Source of the DNA: Coleophoma eucalyptorum
Taxonomy: Eukaryota > Ascomycota > Leotiomycetes > Helotiales > Dermateaceae
Assembly (NCBI GenBank): GCA_026120035.1
Contig: JALRME010000021.1
Span: 124,001 to 188,000, forward strand
Direction: 5' to 3'
Length of the DNA: 64,000 bases
Shown here: in pieces, positions 1 through 11,989 of the stretch
How the letters are laid out: each line of letters starts with the position of its first letter
Position numbering within the stretch: position 1 is the first letter of the stretch
Notes under the pieces: model-generated
Seen by the model: the letters and a program-made list of their open reading frames with translations, nothing else
What the model was told of the DNA's origin: nothing
The model's database searches: none
Program-made: the position numbers and the translations under genes

Positions 1-929
1 TGGAGGAGAAGGCTTTGATACTACTCCTGATGTATTTGATTCCAGTGTTGTCAATGAATAGTAAGCCCTGCACTAAACCAGGATCTTTACCAACCATTGA
101 CATGTAATACAGCTTGAATTCAACAGGCCAACTTGGCGGTCCTCTAGTTACTGCTCCAAATGTAACTGACCGCTCCGACTACCGCTTGTACATCTCAGAC
201 AAGAATGCTACGATGCAGGCTATTTCAGAAGAGGTAGCTTTCCAACAGACATGCTACTCACTCTTCGAACGAATGATCAACACCGTCCCGAGCACTGTTA
301 CGCTTTCGGATCCAGTCACACCACTGACATGGAAAGCTGTGGACGTCGCTTTGGATATAAATTCTACTGGAGCTGTCTCAATCTCGGGACTGATTCGCAA
401 TCTATACACAACCGAGACACCGCCCTCCACTGTCTCCTACACCACTGGTTCCTCCACGAGCAACTCAACAGTTCAGTCGTCCACAAAAGTCAATGGTACT
501 GGAACATCGCTATATGGCAACACTACATACTGGGCATTCAACAGCACCATTGATTCACCTGGTACAACATCCCTAGATTTCGAGACAGTATCGTATCCTG
601 TCAACGATCAGATCTTCGTCCTTCCGACACAATCAAGCGTTAACACCACAGACAAATCCTTCGTCATCAACGCCGCTGCTCTCACTTCTCTTGCTTCCAG
701 TGATAGCATGACAGCTGTCCTCTATGTCCCAACCACCATGTCAGGCACTGTAACCAAGCAGGTTCAGAATGTAACAGTGGCCATGACCGAATATGCTACT
801 GCGGGGAATTACACGCTTTATACCGGCTCGGTGACAGCTGCAACCGTAGCAAGTGTGGTTGTGAAGGTGGTCATGGGTAGTGCCTCAAGCCGAACTGTGA
901 AAAGTAAGCTCTTTGTTGGAGGTATCTGA
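1..929 (+). CDS. Class II-type fungal heme peroxidase, C-terminal part (5' truncated by window edge)
   Basis: Two exons are visible (1-60 and 113-929) around a 52-bp GT-AG intron; the codon split across it encodes Tyr. The first residues (FDTTPDVFD) match the segment that follows the proximal heme region in plant-type/class II peroxidases, and a block near FERMINTVP...LSDPV follows, as in ascomycete secreted peroxidases. The heme-binding and catalytic histidines lie upstream of the window and cannot be checked. The remaining ~190 residues are Ser/Thr-rich with several N-glycosylation sequons (NST, NTT, NGT), consistent with a secreted glycoprotein carrying an extra C-terminal beta-rich module. 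The family assignment is from recognition, not a search. It could belong to a WSC-peroxidase hybrid whose WSC part is out of view. Confidence 0.6.
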
Positions 930-1444
930 TCCAATATTTGTTTTCGAAAGAACCTTTGGAGAATGGGAGAAACAAAGACAACTCCCAAATCAATTAATGT
1001 ACCTTATCTTTAAAAGTAAACACAGTTCCATTCAACTCTATCGTAGACTTTGAAGCGGGCTTGTAAAATTTGTAATGCTTCCATCTTCCATAAAAAAATC
1101 CCAGTATTTCCAGCTTCACACTACTAATTTAAAATGAGTGCCAAGCGCCCCCCATGCAAAGCAACCAGGGACGGAGACTTGGGAAATCACGACCTAGAAT
1201 TAATTGTATGGCGATTCAATATCCCATATCCGAACGCTTCATGTTTAGGCCAGTCTTCAGATGTATACACAGATTTTGAGTGTGTTTTTATCCACAATGA
1301 TTTTCATATCGCATGAAATAGTAGCACCATAAAGCAGTTCTTTTCCCATAAACATTTTTTGAAAAGGACTCTTGATACAGATATTCACCTTCCCCCCCAA
1401 AGAACGCCTTAACAATACTCCAGTCCGTCGACAAGAAACTATCT
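930..1444. other. Convergent intergenic region
   Basis: This region separates the 3' ends of the peroxidase gene and the cystathionine lyase gene. A 60-codon open frame at 1134-1316 has no recognisable features and is probably chance. Nothing else is seen. Confidence 0.5.
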
Positions 1445-2845
1445 TTATATGGCGTCTGACACATCTATTGGTACTTCCGCTAGAGCTTTAGCAGTGCCAT
1501 TAGCATGAAATCCGTCAGCAGTAATTGTGACTGCTCCTGCTTGGACAAGCTAGGTAAACATGTTAGCACGAGCAATTCTTAGTAAGGAGGATAAACTTAC
1601 TGCGCGACTCAAATCATCAATTAAATCGTCTACATCTTCAATTCCTACACAGAGTCTGATGATATCCTCTGGCATTTTCCTCTCCTTTCTTGTCTTGGCA
1701 TCAATGCTCGCATGGCTCATTCGACATGGCATACTGATAAGACTGTTGACACATCCAAAGCTGACACTAATACCCCACAATCTAGCACCCTCAACAATTC
1801 TCTCTGACAAGGTAGCATCGCCAGTCTCGAATGAAAGAACGGCGCCTGCACCACGTGCCATAGTCCAATGCAGGTCGTATTGTGGGTGGGATTTGAGACC
1901 AGGGTAACGAACGCGGAAACCACGTTGCTCGAGGAATTCCGCAATCCTTTGAGCGCTTGTCTGTTGCTTCTCCATACGAATTGCTAGAGTCTTTATTCCT
2001 CTCATGAGTAGGAACGAATCGTTTGGTGACAGGCCGCAACCTGTTGAGTTGATAGTAAAGTACATTTTGTCCCCAATGGCTGGATCGTTGAAGGCTAACA
2101 CTCCAGCCATAATATCGTGATGTCCCGAGAGGTATTTAGTTCCCGACTCATAAACAATGTCGGCACCAAGATCTAGCGGGTTACAGAGCATTGGCGAGAG
2201 CATAGTATTGTCTACTACAACCAAAGCCTTTGCGTTCGAGTCGTGCACCATCTTTGCAATCGACGGAATGTCCACAATCTTGATCAGTGGGTTTGTAGGG
2301 CTCTCTAATAGTACCATTGCCGTCTTACTTGAAACAACCTCGCGGACTTTCTGAGGCTCCGTTGTATCAACGTGGTGAACGATAATTCCGTGGTTGGCAG
2401 CCATATAGGTAAGCAAGCGGTTTGTACCACCGTAAAGATCATCTCCAGTGATGACTTCATCCCCAGGCCGCAAAACGCGTGTAATAACATCCAATGCTCC
2501 CATTCCTGAGCCTACCACCAATGCTCGTGTAGCCTTCATGATTTTTGCTAGATGTCGCTCCAGGTGTGTTCGTGTAGGGTTACCAGAGCGAGTATAATCA
2601 TATTCGCTTCCTCCACCTGCTGAACTCTGCTTAAATGTTGCAGATTGGTAGATTGGTATGCTTGAGGCACCATATTGGTCTTTGCTGTCTGTGTAAACCA
2701 ACTCTGTCGCCAATGCATATTTCCTGCCGTTTCTTGGACTCGAAGGTGCTGGTGAAGGTGGCAGATTGTGTCCATCCAAATCAATGTTTGCAAACGCTTT
2801 GGAAGCTGCCTGCTCACTCCCAGAAGGCCCCGGCGGTGTAGACAT
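1445..2845 (-). CDS. Cystathionine beta-lyase (Cys/Met-metabolism PLP enzyme)
   Basis: Predicted 449-residue protein from exons 2845-1601 and 1549-1445, separated by a 51-bp intron that an unspliced reading would miss. The spliced last exon adds 34 residues. It belongs to the fold-type I Cys/Met-metabolism PLP family: YDYTRSGNPT at about residue 82, VGSGMGA near 112, and the Schiff-base lysine in SGTKYLSGHHD (Lys237). The enzyme would convert cystathionine to homocysteine, pyruvate and ammonia in methionine synthesis. The overall match is to fungal beta-lyases (yeast Str3, Neurospora met-2). Gamma-synthase or gamma-lyase activity cannot be excluded from sequence. Yeast Str3 is peroxisomal, but this protein ends in DAI and has no PTS1. 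A CYS3-type site lies about 270 bp upstream. Confidence 0.85.
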
Positions 2846-3418
2846 TCTGGATGTTGTGAATGTAAATTGGTATTGATGATTGATCAGGATCTTAGTCTCA
2901 AAACTCGAAGGGATAGAGCCAGTCGAAGAAATATAAACAAACAGGTGTCAAATGTATGGTTGATATCAATTGACCATTTGCAATGAAGGTATTTGACTAT
3001 GACAGAAGAATATGTAGGAAAGAAACAATATCTGCGAGAAGTTCATGACTTCGCCTCCACTATCGGCGAGTCACATTTCCCCTAAGGCTTTCAATACGTG
3101 GGGTAGCGAAATGGTGTCATAGTGCCTGACATGTAAGGCAACAGTGTTTTCTGAAGCCGAGGCAAATTTGTCACGCGATGGAAGTCTATTCAGTCTTTGA
3201 ACGATGTTGGAGGTTGGCAAGGGAGCGCATCTTTGCTATGTGGCCAATACCTTAATGTTTTCTGTACATTAATCAGGGTGTATTCATCAAAAGTTCGAAG
3301 AGCAGAGGATATGCGCATCCCAGAAAAAGTCCCCAGCCACCGCTCCAACCATAGTATCTATGCATTTTGCAACGCCTGCCGCTTATGATACAATCTGAAC
3401 AAAATCAAAACCCCAGTC
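2846..3418. other. Promoter region of the cystathionine beta-lyase gene
   Basis: The region lies between the lyase start and the Msp1 stop. It holds the CYS3-like site listed separately. An open frame at 3197-3388 has no support. Confidence 0.5.
3111..3120. promoter_or_regulatory. CYS3/MetR-type sulfur-control element
   Basis: ATGGTGTCAT is a perfect match to the palindromic ATGRYRYCAT consensus of the Neurospora bZIP sulfur regulator CYS3. It sits upstream of a methionine-pathway gene. One match is expected by chance per ~65 kb, so its position is suggestive but not proof. Confidence 0.5.
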
Positions 3419-4837
3419 CTAATCCATCGGCTCAATAACTTGCTCGCTGTCTTCGATATCTTCATATTCATCACCAGAGTCTTCCGGCTGTTCAACATGC
3501 CTCTTTTCTGATTTCCCCGAATGGCGGGCGTGGTTGTCCTTAATGATTTGTCCACCACCTTTCCTGCCAAAGAAGTCTTCGGTACGAACACCACGAACAG
3601 CATCGGCTTTGACGCCTGCCATAGCTACACCCAATTCTCTTTGCGCACGAATGAACTCTCTTACTGGGACCATAGCTGCGTCTCTGCAGGCTTCTTTGAT
3701 ATCACTTCCTGACATACCAGCCATAACTCGCGTGAGATACTCGATGTCAAAGTTTTCTGGATCTGTCTTTGTATCCTTGAGAATGAGTTTCAAAATCCGT
3801 CGCCTTTGTGAATTTGAGGGCAAAGACACTGGGAACTTTTTAGGCATACGTCGTAGAATAGCTTCATCGATGTCTTGTATTCTGTTTGTAGCACCAAGTA
3901 CTAATATTCGAGCTGGCAGTCCTTGTGTATTTGAGGAGACAAGCCCATCCCACAGTGTCATAAACCTGAATTGTATTAGTATGAACCTCCAAAATCGTGG
4001 AGGATGAACTCACTCAGCTTTCACCATACCACTTGCTTCATGCTCGCCACTTCTTCTTTGTCCAAGGACAGCATCAATTTCATCAATGAAGACGATACTT
4101 GGTTGAAGTTTTCTTGCCAAAGAGAATACAGCTCGGACTAGCTTGTTCGAGTCTCCATACCACTTCTCGGTCAAAGTTGAGATATGTAGATTGATGAAGC
4201 AAGCACCACTTTCGTGGGCCAAAGCCTTTGCCAACATAGTCTTTCCACAACCTGGTGGTCCATAGAGAAGAACACCAGATGGTGCAGCTAAGAGAGGCGA
4301 CGAATGTGAGTACAGATGTGGCATCGTGAGAGGATATATGACCGATTCTTTCAGCTCTTCTATGATATCTTCGAGACCTCCGATATCTGTATATTGTTAG
4401 TGACTGCCTCAGCAGAACGAAAAAGGTGCCCGACCGTCAAAGCCCACGGGAATATCTTCAGGCGCAACGACCTCCATAGCAATTTGACTTTCATATTGGT
4501 CCAATGTCAATTCTTCCTTACGTGTCCGCCGGGATTTGTTTGGATCCCTCGCAGAGTCGTCCTCAGAACCCGATTCATCGTCTCTCAGCCGATCTAGCCT
4601 CCGTAGGTTTGCTGCTGCTCTGATCCGTGCTTGCTCGTGTTGTTCCTTCTCGGGGTCGCCCCCCATAGGTAATCTGTCAAGGACGCTTTTGGCTATATAG
4701 TACATAGAACAACTCTGCGAAATGTTAGTCAAGGGACGGCTATCGGCTGCCAGGTTGTATGCTGAAGAACTCACAGTTACGACGACAAAAAAAAGGTCCT
4801 GAAGGAAGCCATATTTTCTGGATGCTCCGTCCCCCAT
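3419..4837 (-). CDS. msp1: Msp1/ATAD1 outer-mitochondrial-membrane AAA ATPase
   Basis: Four exons (4837-4775, 4714-4435, 4386-4014, 3965-3419) give 420 residues. Introns are 60, 48 and 48 bp. The N-terminus holds a hydrophobic anchor (about residues 14-32), then a charged linker, then one AAA module: IGG motif near 117, Walker A GPPGCGKT (157-164), Walker B IVFIDEID (Asp216, Glu217), sensor-1 region LGATNR, and a C-terminal GMSGSDIK segment. Msp1 extracts mislocalised tail-anchored proteins from the outer mitochondrial membrane. Length and order match the family. The C-terminal ~70 residues are acidic and low complexity. The first intron is a multiple of three without a stop, so retention would insert 20 residues into the anchor. 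The gene is divergent from the Pcs1/Csm1 gene. Confidence 0.92.
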
Positions 4838-5315
4838 GGTAACAGAGAATTAAGTTAATGGAAATGCACAGGAAGGGCGGAGGCTGGGCCGTTGGGCTCT
4901 TGTGGATAGTGTCAAACTAAATACGCTGAAATGATTCTGAAGTGTACGATAAGTCGAACTCGCGATTGCGATGAACCACGCGTGCCACGCCACAGCTGTG
5001 GCTCATGACGAGATGGTGAGGAAGCCACGTTCGTTTTATTCTAAAACCACGCCCCTGCATCAATACGGACAATAGCGATACGCGTTTTGGACTTGAAGTA
5101 AACAAACGAAAACAACCCCTCAGAAGAACTTCCTTAAATTCACTTCGGCAGAATATCATTCTGAACTCCAGCGAACAGAATTTGCGCGATATATCGATAT
5201 AGACATCTCGAGGCTGCGGTTTTTGATCAGTACCTTGTCCAATCCACATATTCGCGCCGTTCCGGACGCGCTGAAGCTTTTGTACTCGCCTGTGCAAATT
5301 ATTGTGACATTCTCG
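4838..5315. promoter_or_regulatory. Divergent promoter, msp1(-)/pcs1(+)
   Basis: The shared 478-bp intergenic region holds two ACGCGT hexamers (4978-4983 and 5090-5095), the core of the MluI cell-cycle box used by MBF. They may serve the chromosome-segregation gene on the right. The hexamer is common by chance (about one per 4 kb). Confidence 0.4.
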
Positions 5316-6962
5316 ATGCCGAAGACAAAGACAAGCCATTCTAGTTTGGCTGGACTTATCGATTCCGACTCAGACGACGGACAATTCGGAGTAGGAGACT
5401 CGCTGCTCACATCAGATTCTTCTGCTATTGCTATGGCACCTGAAAAGAGAGGACCTGGGCGACCAAAGGCGACCGTCGCAAAGAAAACAATAACCGGCAG
5501 AGTCACCAAGACACGAGTTCCAGTACGGCGAACCAGTGGCCGCGTCAAATTAGCCAAAACGTCCACAAAAGCTTCTGCTAAATCTACCAAGAGAAAGGCA
5601 CTGGCGGATAAAACAAATCAACAGGACGCCGAAGACACAGAAGACGTGGACGAGTTTGATCAGGTTGATGACGTGACTATGGAGGAAGCTGATGAACTGG
5701 ATGTTGCCATTGTTGCTACCAAGGAGAAGAAATCCAAGTCAACTAAGAAGAAGCCCACAAGTCGTGCAAAGACCACGCAAGAAATTGATGAGACACCAGG
5801 TCCCCAGGTAGTGGAACCACGAGCCGCCAAAAAGAGTAGTAGAGTCAAGAGAAATCCGATCGTTGAGATTGAGCAGGAGATTTCAGAGACTCAAGTCCCC
5901 ACAGAAATGGACATTGATGATGAGATTGATGAAAATGGGGAAGGGGAAGAGGATCTTTCAGAAGATATAGAATCAGTCGATGTTCCACTCAAGCACCAAA
6001 AAAAATCAGCTTTGCAGCCACGGCAGACTGCAATTTCCCGGAAAGGCGGAGCCGCACCAGAAACTGAAAGAAGCGACCCTGCTCTTAGGCGGAAATTAGG
6101 GGAGCTGACAAGGAAGTGCGAGAAGCTTGAAGTGAGATACCGCGATCTGAAAGAAATAGGCATTAAGGATGCCGAGCGAGAATTTGATAAACTGAAGAAG
6201 CAGATGGATGAGAGGGAGAAGAGTATGTAACGAGGCCTCTTACAAATATTGAAACTGACCGCAAGCGTAGTCACAAAAGCCTTGATCAATTCACTCAGAT
6301 CAGATGTGGCTACTGAGAAAGCTGCGGCAAAAGAAGCACAAGCCTTGCGCAAGAAATTTGACGCTCAAAGTACAGAAATCGCGAACCTACAGGCCAAGCT
6401 AACTCAGGTCTCTACAACTTTGACAGAAGCACAGAGCCAGAACAAAGCTTTGTCGACCAAATTGGCAACCAGTCGTACGGCAGCTGCATCCGTTGAAAGT
6501 GTTGGAACGAAAGTGCCAGGTAGTGCAGTTAAAGCAAATGGTGGGATTCGCATGATTGGTAGCGCTGAAGCTGCCCAGGCTGCCCAGGCTGCCCAGCTCA
6601 AAGAAGACTTATACAGTGATCTTAGCGGCCTAATCGTTCGCAGTGTAAAGAGAGATACGGAAGAGGACATATTTGATTGTATTCAAACAGGTCGAAACGG
6701 CAGTAAGTCAGCTTCTGTATTAGGTTTTACTTCTTTGCTAACCAATTCTATAGCTCTCCACTTCAAACTTGGAATTGCCAACGATAAGTCAGCTGATAGT
6801 TATGAGGAAGCCCAATGCGTATACTCTCCACTTCTAGATCCAAGCAGAGATAAGGCTATGATGGATCTACTGCCAGATTATCTAACGGATGAGATCACAT
6901 TTCCACGGCCACAAGCGGCCAAATTTTATGCCCGGGTTGTGAAAGCTTTGACTGAGAATTAA
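5316..6962 (+). CDS. pcs1: Monopolin complex subunit Csm1/Pcs1
   Basis: Three exons (5316-6222, 6271-6702, 6754-6962) give 515 residues. I start at MPKTKTSH rather than at an in-frame ATG 31 codons upstream, because family members begin with a short basic/serine stretch. Layout: basic N-terminal tail with an AT-hook-like GRP motif (about residue 45), acidic/basic low-complexity linker, coiled coil (about residues 255-395), then the globular Csm1 domain (about 420-515). Csm1/Pcs1 forms V-shaped dimers that crosslink kinetochore components or clamp microtubule sites at centromeres. An Ala/Gln repeat (AAQAAQAAQ) lies just before the globular domain. Assignment rests on the C-terminal domain and the general layout. 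Confidence 0.82.
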
Positions 6963-7441
6963 GTTGCTGTCTCTTTAAACTTGTATGGTTAATGTTCTAA
7001 ATGACACGTGGGAGAAGGAGTTAAGGAGTTCAGCGAGGGAGATACCCTTTATGAACTTGATGTCAAATGATGCATTTTGTTTCTAAGGTACATTATAATA
7101 CAGAAAGTCTATTCTAAATCATTAACCGTGTTTGGCCCCTGACCCCTATTCACGTTCTGAACGCAAGGCTGTGATTGCTCGGCAAAAATAAAGTCCATCC
7201 AGGTACATCTTATGCCACATAAAGGTTTCCTGAGCACCCGTACCCCCCTCATCTGCATCCAGAACTTCTTAAGCAATCAATATCAAGCAGTATTCGTGCA
7301 CCTGTCCTCATAGGACGCGCCACTCCTTAATTTTTTTTCACATGGAATAGTCGTTGAATAATTCGCATCCTAGCGACGGAAATAGTCCAGAAGCGCGTCG
7401 TGTAGCTTTGGAAAGGACAGCGAACAAATACAGCTGCAAAC
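6963..7441. other. Intergenic region upstream of mcd4
   Basis: Tandem-gene spacer holding the pcs1 3' end and the mcd4 promoter. No specific motif is recognised apart from a T-run near 7330. Confidence 0.4.
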
Positions 7442-10400
7442 ATGGCTCGAGTCAATCGGGTTGGCTTCTTAGCCATCGCACTGGCATTTCATCTAGTGTA
7501 TATCTATTCTATTTTTGATATCTATTTCGTAAGCCCGATTGTCTCGGGGATGCGAGAATTTGGCATAGAGAGAGCCGAAGGAACTCCAGCTCCTGCACAA
7601 CGTCTGGTACTCTTTGTTGGTATATTCCATTCCCGAATGCCACACCTATGAATGAGCTGCTGATGAAGATATTCTAAAGGTGATGGGCTTCGTGCCGACA
7701 AAGCGTTTCAATCCTTCCCAGAACCATATCCCCAAAACGACGCGGACCTTGAGCCACGACCTCTTGCGCCTTTCTTACGTTCACGAATTCTTGAGCATGG
7801 CACATTCGGCGTATCGCATACTCGAGTCCCCACAGAGTCTAGACCAGGGCATGTGGCTCTCATAGCAGGACTCTATGAAGATGTGTCTGCGGTGACCACA
7901 GGGTGGAAATTGAACCCGGTCAACTTCGATAGCGTGTTCAACAGAAGCAGGCATACATGGAGTTGGGGCAGCCCGGATATTCTTCCTATGTTCGAGTTAG
8001 GGGCAGTTCCAGGTCGGGTAGATGGATACACATATGGTCACGAATTTGAGGACTTCTCCCAAGACGCCACACAATTAGACATCTGGGTTTTTGACAGGGT
8101 CAAGGAATTGTTTGCGGAAGCGAAGACCAATGCCACTTTGGATGCAGCTTTGCGTCAAGACAAGAATGTCTTCTTCTTACATCTTCTAGGCCTGGACACG
8201 AATGGACACGCGTACAGACCATACTCAAAAGAATACCTCAACAACATCAAGCTGGTCGACGAGGGCGTTAAGGAAATAAGTCAGCTCATTGAAGAATTTT
8301 ATAATGACGATAAGACTGCCTTTGTTTTCACTGCTGATCACGGTATGAGTGATTGGGGTAGTCACGGCGATGGACATCCAGATAATACAAGAACACCACT
8401 TATTGCCTGGGGTTCAGGAGTAGCGAAACCAATTGTCAGCCCAGGAGTAATTGCGAAGGGTCATGACGCATACTCCTCTGACTGGGGCTTAGATCATGTT
8501 CAAAGACATGATGTGGCACAAGCGGATGTGGCAGCTCTCATGGCATACTTAGCTGGAGTTAGTTTCCCTGTCAACTCCGTCGGCGAACTTCCGCTGCCAT
8601 TCTTGGCAGCAGGTATTGCTGAGAAGTCAGAGGCATTCTTAGCTAATGCCAAAGGCATTCTCGATATGTACAGAGTTAAGGAGGAGCAAAAGAAGTCCAC
8701 TGAGCTGCGGTATCGACCCTTCAAAGCTCTAGGCGACCAAGAACATTCTGTGCAATATCGAATTGCAAGCATTAGGAGCTTGATTGACCGAGGTGAACAC
8801 GAAGATGCAATCAAGGAGACTGCTGCGTTGGTTCAGGTCGGTCTTGCAGGCTTGCGATACCTACAGACTTATGATTGGCTTTTCCTACGAGCTCTGATCA
8901 CTTTAGGATATCTTGGATGGATTGCATTTGCACTAACCACTGTCATCGATCTTCACGTTCTTCATGGAAAAACAGAGACCTCAAGAACTTTATCAGGAAC
9001 AATCATCTTCTCCTCTATCCTTGTATTACTTTACTCATCATTCATCGTCTCTAAATCTCCATATACGTACTACGCTTACGCTATATTCCCTGTAGCATTC
9101 TGGGAAGAGGTCTTTGCACGCCGCAAGGCTTTGGTTGCTGGAAAGGCAGCGTTGTTCGGCCATATCACGTCTGCTGGTGGATTTGTTAAACTTGCATTTC
9201 AGTCTGTTATATTTCTGGGCTTAATAGAAGGTCTTGTAAGTTAAGAGACCTGCATTTGAGTTGACAAGGTTACTAACATCTATAGGCATTTGGGTATACT
9301 CATCGAGAAGCGTTCTCGGTTTTATTCATCGCTGCAGCTTTTTGGCCAGTATTTTACGGTACCAATTTCATATTGAATAACAAGGTGCTTGTGGCTACAT
9401 GGGCCATGTCTTGTGTTACAATGAGCGCCTTTACACTTCTAGAGGCTCTCAAGACCGAGGATCTCACTTATATGTAAGGTCTTACAATTCGCATATACTT
9501 GCATATATTGACGTTTGCAACAGTATTTCTGGAGGGTCTACAATGGTAGCTGTTGGCGTATTGTATCTTGTCTTCCAAACATCATTGCTCGGGAGATCGA
9601 AGTTACCAGGCGACTCAACTGCACCCGCTAAAAATATCGTCTCTCGTTCTCTGATTGGAGTACAGGTATGGCATAAATCCCCAAAGTTGTATATACTGCT
9701 CACGCGTCTGTAGATTGGTCTCGTTGTCCTGGCGATGATTGTTACCAGGTCCAGTGTCTTGTCTTTACAAGCAAAGCAAGGACTTCCTCGAGGAAACCAG
9801 ATTGTTGGGTGGATTGTTCTTGGTAAGATTTCTTTATGTATATGAAGATTATTCACTAATCTCTAAAAGTGGCTTCATTGATCATGCCATTCTTGCATCG
9901 TTTCCAACCAAACAACCACTATTTACACAGATTGGTCGTTATCTTCCTCACATTCTCGCCAATTTTCGTCATTCTCACTATTTCTTACGAAGGCCTTTTC
10001 TACTTCGCATTTAGCGTGACACTCATCACCTGGGTGCGAATGGAACACCATATCTACGTGTTCACGAACTCTAAGGAATCTAACAAGCCAGCAAATGGAT
10101 CTGTTGCAGTTCCTACATCATTGTCCTCACTACCATTCAGATCACTTGTTCTAGCAGACGCACGCGTTTCTCTCTTCTTTCTCGCCCTACTTCAGTCTGC
10201 GTTCTTCAGCACTGGGAATGTTGCATCTATATCATCATTCAGTCTGGATAGCGTGTACCGACTGATCCCAATCTTTGACCCGTTCTCACAAGGAGCCCTT
10301 CTAATTCTTAAGCTCATGATTCCTTTTGCCCTTATCTCAGCCAATTTGGGTATTCTGAATAAGAGACTTGGGGTCGCACCGTCAGCATTGTTCATGCTTG

Positions 10401-10681
10401 TCATGGCTATCAGCGATTTTCTGACGCTTCACTTCTTCTGGGTTGTTAGAGATGAGGGTTCGTGGTTGGAAATTGGGTCGACTATCAGCCACTTCTGCAT
10501 AGCCAGTTTGCTATGCGTTTTTGTGGCCAGTCTTGAAGGAGTTAGTGAATTATTCATTGCTGGAGTGGAGGTGGAGAACAACTCTGCTCAGATCGGGAAG
10601 GAGAAAGAATTAGGAGGAGTGGTGTATCAGAGTCCTGCGAAAGATGCAGAACTTCAGAATAAGCGTCAACCGGTGAAGTGA
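7442..10681 (+). CDS. mcd4: GPI ethanolamine phosphate transferase 1 (Mcd4/PIG-N)
   Basis: Six exons (7442-7619, 7680-9235, 9286-9473, 9524-9665, 9714-9822, 9870-10681) give 994 residues, the usual Mcd4 length. The N-terminal membrane anchor (about residues 8-30) is followed by a lumenal alkaline-phosphatase-like domain: GDGLRAD at about 60, SRPGHVALIAG, LLGLDTNGHAYRP and ADHGMSDWGSHGDG, which carry the metal-binding Asp/His residues. The C-terminal half is multi-spanning. Mcd4 adds phosphoethanolamine to the first mannose of the GPI precursor in the ER. The tail is cytosolic and Lys-rich. All introns are 47-60 bp. Intron 1 uses an AAG acceptor. Confidence 0.95.
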
Positions 10682-11989
10682 GTATTTAGAAAGCGGTTAA
10701 ATGTATACATTGTACTATACTGTATCATAATTCCAAGATTCCGATGACGAAGCCGCGAATAATTAATAAGGCTGTATTTCAAAGAGCAAGGCTGAGTGCT
10801 TTTCGCCCCACTAAGTTTCCAAGCTTTCAAAAGAACCTCGGCTTTTGCTCGTGCTCGATAAAGTTCTATATAAACCTGCATCTCCTTCACCCATCAGCAT
10901 CATCAGCAACCTCGCAGGTGTGGTACCCCTGGCACACACGAGAAAACCCCGCCGCTATCTTCGGGACTCATCGCCAGGATACACGAGGTGCGGGATATGT
11001 AGGGATAGGGATATTCTATCATTTATCCCCTCGAGCTACGCCGAAAGCTCGATGTGGAAGTCATTCCGGAGAGAACGCCTAGAACTGGGGTATTGTCCCC
11101 TAACTTGCAGCTTCCCCGCGTTGGAAACTGCAGAAGGCGGCCCTGCATTTGCCGCTGGTCTTGTGCCAGTCTCAGCTGTTGATCAGTAAGGGGTTTACGA
11201 GACTGGGAGAAAGTCGACAGTGAAACTGAAGCCATGGAAGCAGATGCTACCTAGAGTAGAGTAGCCAGAGATTTGGGTTGGTCTGTGGCTTACTGTGTAG
11301 GTTCTAGAAACCAGGGTTCAAATTCAGCAATATTAAGAGCGATTTTAGCAGTGTTAACTAAGGTATTTGTACAGAGGGATCTGCAGACCAAAATACCAGT
11401 AGATCCCGCGTGTCCAGATAACGACCAATCGTAAAGCAACAATCAACTTCACTTCCCCGGAGTCATTTACGAGAGAGTCGTATGGGTTTGCGGTAATCTC
11501 TTAGAGCATGAGGCAATAACGCACCAACTGCGCCTATATCATTTACTTCCAGCCCTGCCATGCGAGCGGTTCGATCCATAAAATAGACAGCCAAGTGCAG
11601 CGGCCGGCCGTTGAAGAAGCTATCATTGCCAAAATCTTTATTCCGATTTCCAAGCCTCATATCCTCCTCCCAGTCCTGTCTCCTATCGCATTTCCCGAAA
11701 TCCCATGGTGAGAATTAACACTTGTGAATGGCTTTGACGAAAACGTTTGGGCCTCGAAAAAAGCAAAAATCAGGAGGGAGTTTGCACAGCACCCACACCT
11801 TCCCAGCCAAAGCTCGCTAAGCCTGTTGTCACCTAAGCTGCCTGGGAAGTGAGCAGCAACAGAACCCACTCGAGTACACAAAGAAGATTCCACGAAGCCT
11901 CTCAGCGCATCTGAGATTCTTATATACGACCAACTCGCATGCCAAGGACCTAGCAAGAATCGCCCATGAGCCTGTGGTAGGTTTTCATC
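10682..11989. promoter_or_regulatory. Long upstream region of the FarB-like gene
   Basis: This 1.3-kb region has no convincing gene. A TATATAAA box at 10867-10874 (+) has a CCTCGG hexamer 25 bp upstream (10836-10841). If this is the promoter of the regulator, its leader is about 1.1 kb long. Open frames at 10744-11189 and on the minus strand at 11023-12097 look like chance. Confidence 0.4.

Noticed and set aside
10845..11189. 114-codon open frame downstream of a TATA box
   Set aside because: It begins with a non-ATG codon, has no domain, and its composition looks like chance reading of promoter DNA.
11315..11325. B-box-like GGTTCAAATTC that could mark a tRNA gene
   Set aside because: No cloverleaf can be folded around it and there is no matching A box upstream.
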